Shown one piece after another: positions 1 to 5,982 of a stretch of 11,820 nt of DNA (its first letter is position 1; each line of letters starts with the position of its first letter). Made by a program: the position numbers and the translations under genes. Below the pieces are notes generated by a model, which saw only the letters and a list, made by a program, of their open reading frames with translations, ran no database searches and was not told where the DNA came from. Origin of the DNA: Actinomycetota bacterium (GTDB lineage: Bacteria; Actinomycetota; Thermoleophilia; Gaiellales; Gaiellaceae); assembly GCA_005885565.1 (NCBI GenBank), contig VAXK01000080.1:1-11820 (forward strand), given 5' to 3'.

Positions 1-1317
1 CTCCTCGGCTCCCTGAGCCAGGTCGTGCTCCAGGCGACGACGACGCAGAACGACCTGATCGTCACGTCGTTCGTCACCGCCGCGGCCGTGTTCGTGCTCG
101 ACGGCGGCCGCCGCGGGCTCGCGCTCGCGGGGCTCGCGGTCGGCCTCGCCGTCGGCACGAAGACGACGGCGCTCCTCGCGCTCCCGCTCCTCGCGCTGCT
201 TGCGCTCGGCACCCTGCGCCGGCGCCAGATCGTCGAGCTCCTCGGGTTCTCGGGCATGGGCACGCTCGGCTTCGGGTCGTTCGCGTACGTCGAGAACATG
301 ATCCACCGGCACAGCCTCCTCGGCGCCGGCTCGGAGCAAGGCGCCTTCCGGCCCGACCTGACGGTCGCCGGCGTCGCCGGACGGTTCGGCGACATCCTCG
401 CCCGCTTCCTCGATCTCTCCGGCTTCCGGCCGATTCTCGGCAGCACCGCAGGCCTCGTCGCGCTCGCGGCTGTGCTCGTCGGTGCGCCTCCTGTGCTCTG
501 GCTCGTCGAGCGACGCTTCGGCCGACCGCCCTGCGGCGATCGGGAGCCGGCCGCGCGGCTCCTGCTCGGCCTGGCGCCGGTCGCGGTCATCGCGCTCGGC
601 GTGCTCGAGAGCGTGGTGGGGATCCACGTGGGAATCAACCTCCGCGCGAACGAGGACTTCGCGTTCTTCGGCGCGCTCGGCGCCGCGCTGGTGGTTCCCG
701 TAGCCCTCTTCACCCTCGTCGCCTCCATCCGTCGCCGAGCCGACTTCCGGAGGTGCGCCCTCGCGGCGGCGATCCCGCTCTTCGCGGTCGAGCTCGCCGC
801 GGTGTACGAGTACAACGACTGGATCGGCCGCTTCATGGTCGTCCCGGTCGCGCTGACCGTTCCGCTGCTGGCGGCGGCGTATCCGGCGCGAAAGCTCGCC
901 GCCGCGAGCGTCGTGCTCGCCGCGACGGGGTGCTTCGCGACGCTCGGGTTCAACGAGCTCAAGCCGGTCGGCCTGCACGGGACGACGCCGGTCTGGGCGA
1001 TGAGCCGCGTGCGAGTGGAGACGATCGGCCGTCCGCGGATGCAGCCGATCATCGACCTCGTGCAGGCGCGAATCCCGCAGCGGATCAGCCTCGGGCTCGT
1101 CGCGGGCCAGGACGACTGGAGCTACCCGTTCTACGGCTCGTCGCTCGAGCGGAGGGTCGTCTACCTGAACGGGAACGGCGCGCTGGCGTCGGCCGAGCGC
1201 CGGGGGATCGACGAGGTGCTGTTCGCCCGAGACAGGAAGCCCGTCGGGAGCCTCGAGCGGTGGCGGCTCACCGTCGATCGGCGCAGCGGCTGGATCCTCG
1301 CGCGCAGAGCGGCGTGA
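1..1317 (+). CDS. Family 39-like polytopic membrane glycosyltransferase, 3' part (5' end outside window)
   Basis: The reading frame is open from base 1, so the gene starts upstream. The GTG at 25 is only the first start-like codon in view. The visible ~438 residues contain many hydrophobic helices. Near the visible start is a TTTQNDL segment, a landmark of actinobacterial GT39/PMT-like proteins, where an Asp lies just after the early periplasmic loop. The C-terminal ~120 residues are less hydrophobic and carry a DDWSYPFYG...RRVVYLN stretch like the outer domain of these enzymes. Family members transfer a sugar from a polyprenyl-phosphate carrier to an acceptor on the outer face of the membrane. 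The expected catalytic acidic pair of the first outer loop lies off the window, so activity cannot be judged. The stop TGA directly abuts the stop of the convergent kinase gene. Family assignment is likely; substrate is unknown. Confidence 0.8.
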   Translation, partial: LLGSLSQVVLQATTTQNDLIVTSFVTAAAVFVLDGGRRGLALAGLAVGLAVGTKTTALLALPLLALLALGTLRRRQIVELLGFSGMGTLGFGSFAYVENMIHRHSLLGAGSEQGAFRPDLTVAGVAGRFGDILARFLDLSGFRPILGSTAGLVALAAVLVGAPPVLWLVERRFGRPPCGDREPAARLLLGLAPVAVIALGVLESVVGIHVGINLRANEDFAFFGALGAALVVPVALFTLVASIRRRADFRRCALAAAIPLFAVELAAVYEYNDWIGRFMVVPVALTVPLLAAAYPARKLAAASVVLAATGCFATLGFNELKPVGLHGTTPVWAMSRVRVETIGRPRMQPIIDLVQARIPQRISLGLVAGQDDWSYPFYGSSLERRVVYLNGNGALASAERRGIDEVLFARDRKPVGSLERWRLTVDRRSGWILARRAA

Positions 1318-2724
1318 TCACCGCGCCGCGGGCGGGCGCCATCTCGGGATCAGCGCCGCGATCCGCGTCGGGCCTCCGGGCCTGCTCTCGACCTCCAGCC
1401 TGCCGTCCAGCAGACGCACACGCTCGCTCATCCCGACGAGGCCGAGGTGGCCGCTCCGGGCGGCGTCGACGAGCGTCCGCTCGACCTCGAACCCTCGGCC
1501 GTCGTCGCGGATCTCCGCCTGGAGCTCCTGGAGACCGGCGTGCACGGTCACCGTCGCGAGGCGCGCGGCCGCATGCGTCTCGACGTTCGCGAGCGCCTCC
1601 TGCACCACCCGCAGGATCGTGATCGCCTGCGAGGGCGTCAAAGAGTCGAACTCTCCGTCCGCGTGGAGGTCGACGGCGAGGCTCGACCGCTCCTCCAGGT
1701 CGGCCGCTTCCTTGCGCAGCAGCTCGGGCAGCGACGTCCGCAGGACGGTCGGCGTCTCGAGCGAGCGTGCGACGCTGCGGAGCTCCCCGTCGAGCGCGAC
1801 GAGGCGCGCCTCCAGGTCGTCCACCCGGCCCTGGAGGATCGCCGCGTGGCGGTTGCCGCCGAGCGCGCGGCCGAGCTGCGCCCGGAACAGGCGGAGCTCG
1901 GCGCCCAGCGCGAAGACCTCCTGCACGGGGCCGTCGTGGAGGTCGAACCCGAGCCGGGCGAGCCGGCGTTCGGCGGTCTCGAGCAGGGCGCTCTCGCGCT
2001 CGCTGCGCCGCTCGAGCAACCGCGCGCGCTCGATCGTGGGCGACAGTCGCGCGGCGAGCTCCGCGGCAAGCACGAGGCCCATCCGGTCGTTTCGCGCGGC
2101 CCGGACGACGAGAGCGGCTTCGACCCGCTCCCAGCGCGTGATCGGGAAGGCGCGAATCGACCCCGCCGGGGAGTCGTCTCGACCGAAGAGCGTCTCGGCG
2201 GCGGCGGCCCGGACCCTGCGGGTCGGCTCGGCGCCCACGCGCGCCAGCAGGCGCGGGCGAGAGTCCTCGTCGGCGATCCAGACGGTGACGTCCTCGGCGA
2301 GCGAGAACGCGCCGAGCAGCCGGAGCTGCGCCTCGAGCGCCAGCTGGGGCGGTGGCTCGAGGAGCCGTGCGTCGGCCAGGGCCCGAAGGAAGAGCTCGAC
2401 CGCCACCAGCTCCGGAGCGAGCTCGAGCGCTGCGCCGAGATCGCGCGCGAGCGCCGTCATCTCGTCGTGCTCCCAGTCGCGCTCGAGCGCGAGCGACACG
2501 ACGACGTCGGCCGTGAGCGCCAGAGCCGCGGCCCGTGATGCGTCCGCGCCGGCGCCGCTCGCCGCGGCGAGCGCCTGAGCGCGGCGGCGAGCACGGTCGA
2601 CCGCTCCAGGATCGAGGCCGCCCCGCGCTTCCTGCTCGAGGCGTCGCTCGACGGTCTGGAGGAGATCCGAGTCGCGTGCCGTGCGTGCCGTCGCGGCTCT
2701 CTCTTCTCCCTCGGGCGAGGACAT
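1318..2724 (-). CDS. Cytoplasmic NarL-type sensor histidine kinase (HisKA_3/HATPase), orphan
   Basis: This 468-residue protein has the HPK7 layout. The H-box FDLHDGPVQEV puts the phospho-acceptor at His263. The N-box QEALANVETHA is at 375-385 with Asn380, the G1 box RDDGRGF at 406-412 and the G2 box GHLGLVGM at 425-432. All catalytic landmarks look intact. A charged, coiled-coil-like helix (about 228-258) leads into the H-box. The first ~225 residues have no membrane segment or signal peptide. Residues ~145-225 (VTVWIAD..., then a mixed alpha/beta pattern) could be a degenerate GAF domain, which is inference. It should therefore sense a cytoplasmic cue. Kinases of this class normally pair with a LuxR-type response regulator, and none is encoded nearby. 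The ATG is preceded by GAGG five bases upstream, which supports this start. The gene diverges from the hydrolase gene and its stop touches that of the convergent glycosyltransferase. Confidence 0.9.
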   Translation of the reverse strand: MSSPEGEERAATARTARDSDLLQTVERRLEQEARGGLDPGAVDRARRRAQALAAASGAGADASRAAALALTADVVVSLALERDWEHDEMTALARDLGAALELAPELVAVELFLRALADARLLEPPPQLALEAQLRLLGAFSLAEDVTVWIADEDSRPRLLARVGAEPTRRVRAAAAETLFGRDDSPAGSIRAFPITRWERVEAALVVRAARNDRMGLVLAAELAARLSPTIERARLLERRSERESALLETAERRLARLGFDLHDGPVQEVFALGAELRLFRAQLGRALGGNRHAAILQGRVDDLEARLVALDGELRSVARSLETPTVLRTSLPELLRKEAADLEERSSLAVDLHADGEFDSLTPSQAITILRVVQEALANVETHAAARLATVTVHAGLQELQAEIRDDGRGFEVERTLVDAARSGHLGLVGMSERVRLLDGRLEVESRPGGPTRIAALIPRWRPPAAR

Positions 2725-2736
2725 CCTGTCCTCGTA
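2725..2736 (-). promoter_or_regulatory. Ribosome binding site of the histidine kinase gene
   Basis: On the minus strand the ATG at 2724 is preceded by GAGGACAGG. GAGG sits five bases from the start codon, a moderate Shine-Dalgarno match. It favours this ATG over any internal start. Confidence 0.45.
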
Positions 2737-2755
2737 GTCGGCGAGCCCGAGCCGG

Positions 2756-2769
2756 CGCCTTAGAAGGCG
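2756..2769. promoter_or_regulatory. Inverted repeat in divergent promoter region (candidate operator)
   Basis: The sequence CGCCTT-AG-AAGGCG is a perfect 6-bp inverted repeat with a 2-bp spacer. It lies in the 89-bp gap between the divergent kinase and hydrolase genes, 32 bases before the kinase ATG. Its dyad form and position suit a dimeric regulator controlling one or both genes. It is too short and has no T-run for a terminator. Operator function is inference. Confidence 0.3.
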
Positions 2770-2801
2770 TGTCGGAATGAACGAGTCGCCGCCTTGGCGA
2801 T

Positions 2802-2807
2802 TAGATT
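2802..2807 (+). promoter_or_regulatory. Candidate -10 element for a leaderless hydrolase transcript
   Basis: TAGATT matches the actinobacterial TANNNT -10 pattern. It ends six bases before the GTG start of the hydrolase gene at 2814, so transcription would begin at or next to the start codon. No Shine-Dalgarno sequence precedes that GTG, which fits leaderless translation. No convincing -35 hexamer is visible. Confidence 0.4.
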
Positions 2808-2813
2808 CAGCGA

Positions 2814-3599
2814 GTGGGCGTGTACTACGAGCTCAGCGGCTCGGGGCCGCCGATCGTCTTCATCCACGAGGCGATTGCCGACAGCCGGATGTGGGAGCCG
2901 CAGTGGACCTCGTTCGCAGGACGGAATCGTTTGCTGCGCCTCGACCTCGCCGGTTTCGGGCGCACGCCGATCGAGAGGTTGCCGGTCACGCATGCCCAGG
3001 ACGTCGTCGGCCTTCTGGACGAGCTCGACATCTCTGCCGCCGGCGTCGTCGGTGCCTCGCTGGGCGGTCGCGTAGCGCTCGAGCTGGCTGTCGCCCGTCC
3101 TGATCTCGTGCGGGCGCTCGTGCTGGTGGACGCAGGCCTGCCGGGGGTGGATTGGTCAGAGGTCGTGCTGGCCTACGGCGCGGCGGAGGACGAGGCTGTT
3201 GCGCGGGGAGATCTCGAGGCCGCAACGGAGCTCAATCTGCGCATGTGGGTCGATGGGCCGCGTCGGGCGGCTGCAAACGTCGATCCCGGTGTACGGGCCG
3301 CGATCGGCGAGATGCAGCGGCGCGCGCTCGAGCTGCAAGCGCCGTACTGGGAGCGCCTTGTCGAGGATCTGCTCGTGCCCGATATCGCCGAGCGTCTGGA
3401 CGAGGTGCAAGCTGCGACGCTGGTCCTCGTTGGCGAGGAGGACGTCGACGACATGCATGTGCTCGCGGAAAGATTCACGACCGAGATCCCGCGGGCGCGG
3501 CTCGCAACGATCCCCGGTGCCGCGCACGTGCCGAGCCTCGAACAGCCACTGGCCTTCGACAAGCTCGCGCTCGGGTTTCTCGGCGAGGCCCTCGGATAG
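2814..3599 (+). CDS. Alpha/beta hydrolase fold protein
   Basis: This 261-residue protein has the usual size and order of the alpha/beta hydrolase family. The nucleophile elbow GASLGG lies at 80-85 with Ser82. The acid is probably Asp210 in VGEEDVDD, and the catalytic His is His238 in GAAHVPSLEQP. The strand before the oxyanion hole reads IVFIHEAIADSRMWEPQW, so the usual HG pair is HE, a variant seen in related actinobacterial hydrolases. A helical cap spans roughly 115-195. There is no signal peptide, so it acts in the cytoplasm. The catalytic machinery supports an ester, lactone or similar hydrolase; the substrate cannot be read from sequence. GTG at 2814 was chosen because a -10-like TAGATT ends six bases upstream; GTG at 2820 is an alternative. 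It is divergent from the kinase gene and ends 8 bp from the convergent prepilin peptidase gene. Confidence 0.88.
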   Translation: MGVYYELSGSGPPIVFIHEAIADSRMWEPQWTSFAGRNRLLRLDLAGFGRTPIERLPVTHAQDVVGLLDELDISAAGVVGASLGGRVALELAVARPDLVRALVLVDAGLPGVDWSEVVLAYGAAEDEAVARGDLEAATELNLRMWVDGPRRAAANVDPGVRAAIGEMQRRALELQAPYWERLVEDLLVPDIAERLDEVQAATLVLVGEEDVDDMHVLAERFTTEIPRARLATIPGAAHVPSLEQPLAFDKLALGFLGEALG

Positions 3600-3607
3600 A
3601 CGAGCTC

Positions 3608-4195
3608 TTAGAACGCGTGCTGCGCGCCGAGCGCGACGGCGGCGACGGCGCCGAGCGCGAGGAACGGGGCGAACGGCACCGCCGTCTTGCGCGCCCCGGA
3701 GCCGTGCCGCACGAGGAGCGCCACGCCGACGACGCTCGCGGCGAGGCAGCCGAGGAGGAGCGCCGCCGCGACGCCTCGGCCGAGCGCGGCGCCGAGCAGG
3801 AGCGCGAGCTTGACGTCTCCCATGCCGACACCGCCCTTCGCGAGCAGGCTCGGCAGGAAGAGGAACGCGGCGGCGGCCGCCGCGGCGAGAAGTGCCTCGA
3901 GCGCGTGGTGCGGCCGCAGGACGCCGACGGCGAGCAGCATGGCCGCCGTCGCTGGCAGGACGATCACGTTCGGGATCCGCTGCTCCTCCATGTCCTTCAC
4001 GGCGAGGATGGCGAGCACCGCGAAGAAGAGGACGCCGACGAGCCCTTCGGCCCCGACGCCGAAGCGCCAGAGCGGCACGGGCGCGAACAGCAGCGCCGCG
4101 GCGAGGGCGACGCGGCGACGGCTCGGCAGCGCGTCGGCGAAGCGGCGCGCCGGCGGTGCGGGCGCCGCGGGCGCGACGGTGGCGGGCGTCGTCAC
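3608..4195 (-). CDS. Prepilin peptidase, A24 family (TadV/CpaA-like)
   Basis: This 195-residue polytopic membrane protein is an aspartic protease that cleaves the leader of type IV/Flp prepilins at the cytoplasmic membrane face. The two catalytic aspartates are visible: Asp68 in AVKDMEEQRIPN and Asp127 in the GMGD motif of GGVGMGDVKLA. The PFAPFLALGA segment near the C-terminus is typical. The short form without the N-terminal zinc/methylase domain resembles TadV/CpaA rather than PilD. The start is the GTG at 4195, whose GTGA overlaps the upstream gene's TGA stop by 4 bp. The frame is open further upstream, but that extension is Arg/Pro-rich and lies over the neighbouring gene. The overlap implies translational coupling. 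No pilin, ATPase or TadB/C gene is in the window, so the pilus it serves is inferred. Confidence 0.88.
   Translation of the reverse strand: MTTPATVAPAAPAPPARRFADALPSRRRVALAAALLFAPVPLWRFGVGAEGLVGVLFFAVLAILAVKDMEEQRIPNVIVLPATAAMLLAVGVLRPHHALEALLAAAAAAAFLFLPSLLAKGGVGMGDVKLALLLGAALGRGVAAALLLGCLAASVVGVALLVRHGSGARKTAVPFAPFLALGAVAAVALGAQHAF
4192..4195 (-). other. GTGA stop/start overlap coupling two genes
   Basis: On the minus strand GTGA holds both the GTG start of the prepilin peptidase and the TGA stop of the DUF192-receiver gene. This supports one mRNA and reinitiation by the same ribosome, and it fixes the peptidase start. Confidence 0.75.
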
Positions 4196-4941
4196 GTCGC
4201 GATCGCCTCCGGAGCAAGGCGGGCGTGCGCGCGGTGGATCGCGTCGACGAGCCGGTCGAACGAGCCCCACTTCGGCAGCGCTCCCGGCGTGCCGTCGAGG
4301 TCGTCGGCGACGACGAGCACGGCGACCCCCGCGCCGTTGTGGCCGAGGGCGGCGGCCGCCCGGACCGGCCACCGCTCGGGCCCGCTCGTGTCGAGCACGA
4401 CCACGTCGGCGCGCTCACGCTCGACCGCGTCCATCACGTCCGCGAAGCGCGTGGCGCCGGAGACGGCGAACCCGTTGCGGCCGAGGAGGAAGCTCGCGAC
4501 GCGCAGGAAGCGACGGTCCGACGCGCCGACGAGGACGCGAATGGCGCCGTTGCCGTTCGCCGGCGCGAGCGTCCCGACGGGTGCGCTCGCGGGCTCGATC
4601 AAGCGGAGGCGCGCGCCGGCCCCGACATTCCGGCGCGCGGCCTCGCCTGACCGCAGCTCGAGGATGTGCTTCGCCTTCCAGCGGCCGGCGATCCTCCACG
4701 GCTTCATGTCCTCCTTCAGGCCGACGACGCCGAGCTCGCGGTCGAGGAAGACGACGTCGATCGGAAACCGCATGAAGGTCGTGTGGATGGAGGGGCTGCC
4801 GACGAGGAGGAGCCCCTCGTCCGACCCGATCTCGCGCCGCCCGAGCAGGCCGCGGAGGCGCAGCCGGAACGAGTCGGCGACCACGCACCGCTCGCAGACC
4901 ACGCCGCCGTCGGACTCGATGCGAGCCACGCGCGGAGTCAT
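4192..4941 (-). CDS. DUF192 (UPF0127) domain fused to a receiver-like domain
   Basis: This 249-residue protein has two parts. Residues ~20-113 match DUF192: the RLRGLLGR entry, then a SIHTTFMRFPIDVVFLD signature (51-67), then a W-x-A-KHILEL strand. A CxxC pair (Cys16, Cys19) precedes it. After an Ala/Pro/Gly linker (~118-132), residues 133-240 read as a CheY-like receiver. The strand IRVLVGASD keeps only Asp142 of the usual acidic cluster. Asp184 in VVVLDTSG sits at the phospho-acceptor place, and Lys224 in LPKWGSF could be the conserved Lys. The Thr/Ser switch position appears to be Ala, so signalling may be degenerate, as in the atypical receivers of TadZ/CpaE. DUF192 has no settled function. 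No signal peptide is visible. ATG 4941 was chosen because the longer frame to 5037 adds an Arg/Ser-rich, unconserved-looking stretch. It overlaps the prepilin peptidase gene by 4 bp. Confidence 0.78.
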   Translation of the reverse strand: MTPRVARIESDGGVVCERCVVADSFRLRLRGLLGRREIGSDEGLLLVGSPSIHTTFMRFPIDVVFLDRELGVVGLKEDMKPWRIAGRWKAKHILELRSGEAARRNVGAGARLRLIEPASAPVGTLAPANGNGAIRVLVGASDRRFLRVASFLLGRNGFAVSGATRFADVMDAVERERADVVVLDTSGPERWPVRAAAALGHNGAGVAVLVVADDLDGTPGALPKWGSFDRLVDAIHRAHARLAPEAIAT

Positions 4942-5017
4942 GGCTATGAAGCGCCCACCGTTGCTCTCATGCCCTCGGTCAGCACTATCGCGCGGTGGCC
5001 GCCGGCTCCACACGGAT

Positions 5018-5042
5018 GAAGGTCCGGACCGGCCCAACCTTC
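5018..5042. repeat. Inverted repeat in the divergent gap 4942-5107
   Basis: GAAGGT at 5018-5023 is complementary to ACCTTC at 5037-5042. The palindrome GGTCCGGACC (5021-5030) overlaps the left arm. It lies in the 166-bp gap between the DUF192-receiver gene and the first three-helix protein gene, the longest gene-free stretch in the window. It could be an operator or an mRNA hairpin. I see no clear -10/-35 pair or Shine-Dalgarno for either gene in this gap. Confidence 0.2.
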
Positions 5043-5107
5043 CGGCGGGGACGCGCCCGCACTCCGCTCTGCCGTAACCTCCACGCGGCAGTCCACGTTG
5101 CCCTTAC

Positions 5108-5416
5108 ATGAGCTTCGGCGCGTTCATCGTCGCGATGACCATCGGCGCCGCCCTCCTCGCGCTCTGGGCGGGCGTTCGCTTCCCGCGTATGGGGCCGAAC
5201 ACGCTGGCGGGAGCGCTCATCCAGGTCGCGCTCGCGCTGGCGGCAGGGTGGTTCCTCGTCCCGGCCGGCATCTCCTCGGTGGTCCGGTGGAACGAGACGT
5301 CCGGCCCGTTGATCGCCGTGCTCCTGTTCGCGCTGCCCGCCCTCATCTACCTGTTCCTGGCGTCGCTCTGGGCGATGCGCGTGCTCCAGCAGATGATGCG
5401 CGGCGCCCGCCGCTGA
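5108..5416 (+). CDS. Small three-helix membrane protein (paralogue of 5629-5922)
   Basis: This 102-residue protein has three hydrophobic segments at about 3-21, 34-52 and 66-88 and a basic C-terminal tail ending MRGARR. I do not recognise the family. Recognisable landmarks are ALW..VRFP (18-26), AAGWFLVP (45-52) and FALPALIYL (74-82) followed by SLWAMRVLQ. All three recur in the convergent 97-residue protein at 5629-5922. A hand alignment gives about 37 identities over 97 positions, so the two are homologues. No enzyme motif is visible. The ATG at 5108 starts directly with a hydrophobic helix, which matches the start of its homologue. No Shine-Dalgarno precedes it. It is divergent from the DUF192-receiver gene and lies 122 bp upstream of the 27-residue protein gene. 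Confidence 0.75.
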   Translation: MSFGAFIVAMTIGAALLALWAGVRFPRMGPNTLAGALIQVALALAAGWFLVPAGISSVVRWNETSGPLIAVLLFALPALIYLFLASLWAMRVLQQMMRGARR

Positions 5417-5435
5417 CCGGCGCGCTCGACGACGA

Positions 5436-5468
5436 CTAGCCGAAGGGCGGCGCAGTCCTAGCCGGAAG
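5436..5468. repeat. Direct repeat upstream of the 27-residue protein gene
   Basis: CTAGCCGAAG (5436-5445) recurs as CTAGCCGGAAG (5458-5468), start to start 22 bp, about two helical turns. It lies in the 122-bp gap (5417-5538) after the first three-helix protein gene. The spacing would put two bound proteins on the same DNA face. The second copy also contains CGGAAG, complementary to CTTCCG near 5489-5494. Function is unknown. Confidence 0.25.
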
Positions 5469-5525
5469 ACGGTTCGGCGGCTGCGGCCTTCCGCTGACGA
5501 TGCAGGAAATCGACCCTCGGAACTG

Positions 5526-5536
5526 AAAGGGAGGTG
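5526..5536 (+). promoter_or_regulatory. Strong Shine-Dalgarno sequence of the 27-residue ORF
   Basis: AAAGGGAGGTG precedes the ATG at 5539. GGAGGTG is a seven-base match to the 16S anti-Shine-Dalgarno, and GGAGG ends four bases before the ATG, slightly close. It is by far the best ribosome binding site in the window, where most starts have none. Confidence 0.7.
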
Positions 5537-5538
5537 CC

Positions 5539-5622
5539 ATGATCGGCGTCTACATCGTCCTGGTGATTCTGTTCGTCGTGCTGCTCTGGGCGCTTATGCG
5601 CGTCCGCCGCAGGTCCGCATAG
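5539..5622 (+). CDS. 27-residue single-helix membrane protein
   Basis: The ORF begins MIGVYIVLVILFVVLLWALM and ends RVRRRSA. That is one uninterrupted hydrophobic helix (about 2-20) followed by a strongly basic tail, so a bitopic protein with the C-terminus in the cytoplasm is expected by the positive-inside rule. The evidence that it is real is the near-perfect ribosome binding site, a clean helix-plus-tail pattern and placement between two genes without overlapping either. Its stop lies 6 bp from the stop of the convergent 5629-5922 gene. It may be a regulatory or stabilising partner of the three-helix proteins on either side, which is inference from position only. I recognise no family. 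It is too short for most automated gene callers. Confidence 0.65.
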   Translation: MIGVYIVLVILFVVLLWALMRVRRRSA

Positions 5623-5628
5623 CGGCGC

Positions 5629-5922
5629 TCAGCGGAAGCCCTGCAGCGCCGTCTGGAGCTTGCGAATCGCCCAGATCGCACTGAGCAGCAGGTAGGTCAA
5701 GCACGGCAGCGCGGTCAGGAAGAGCGCGCCGAGGACGGACGCGCTCGAAACCGCGTCCCAGAGCCTCGGGAAGAGCAGCCAGCCGAGCGCCATGGCGATT
5801 CCGGCCCGCGCCATCGCATGCACCAGGTCGGCGGGCGCGAGCCCGGGGAAGCGAGCGTCGATCCACAGCGCGATGGCCGCGGTTCCGAGGAGGAACGCGA
5901 TGAGGAAGAGCTGGGGACTCAC
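5629..5922 (-). CDS. Small three-helix membrane protein (paralogue of 5108-5416)
   Basis: This 97-residue protein has hydrophobic segments at about 4-20, 38-53 and 63-84 and a basic end, KLQTALQGFR. It shares with the 102-residue protein at 5108-5416 the landmarks IALW..ARFP (17-26), LGWLLFP (46-52) and ALP.L.YLLLSAIWA (71-85), with the only clear gap in the loop before the third helix. The two genes are therefore an old duplication now in convergent orientation. The start is GTG 5922; its GTGA overlaps the stop of an 8-residue upstream ORF. No Shine-Dalgarno is seen. The family is unknown to me and no catalytic motif is visible. It diverges from the GT-C-like gene at 5983 across a 60-bp gap. 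Confidence 0.75.
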   Translation of the reverse strand: MSPQLFLIAFLLGTAAIALWIDARFPGLAPADLVHAMARAGIAMALGWLLFPRLWDAVSSASVLGALFLTALPCLTYLLLSAIWAIRKLQTALQGFR

Positions 5923-5945
5923 GAGGAAGCCGTGCCGCCGGTCAT
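5919..5945 (-). other. Possible 8-residue leader ORF before the 5922 gene
   Basis: An ATG at 5945 opens an ORF of eight codons (MTGGTASS) whose TGA stop overlaps the GTG start of the three-helix protein gene as GTGA. A TAGGTC element lies four bases before the ATG, so the leader could itself start a leaderless transcript and hand ribosomes to the GTG. The pattern is short enough to be chance. Confidence 0.2.
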
Positions 5946-5982
5946 TGCAGACCTATCGGCGGGTCGGCGGGGTACCTAAAGC

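Noticed and set aside
4196..4372. N-terminal extension of the prepilin peptidase
   Set aside because: It is almost all Arg/Pro/Gly and lies inside the DUF192-receiver gene. The GTG at 4195 gives a normal family length.
3152..5077. Plus-strand open frame of 641 codons across the prepilin peptidase and DUF192 genes
   Set aside because: The translation is Arg/Ala/Glu-rich with no recognisable domain. The minus-strand genes beneath it have clear catalytic motifs and a GTGA junction.
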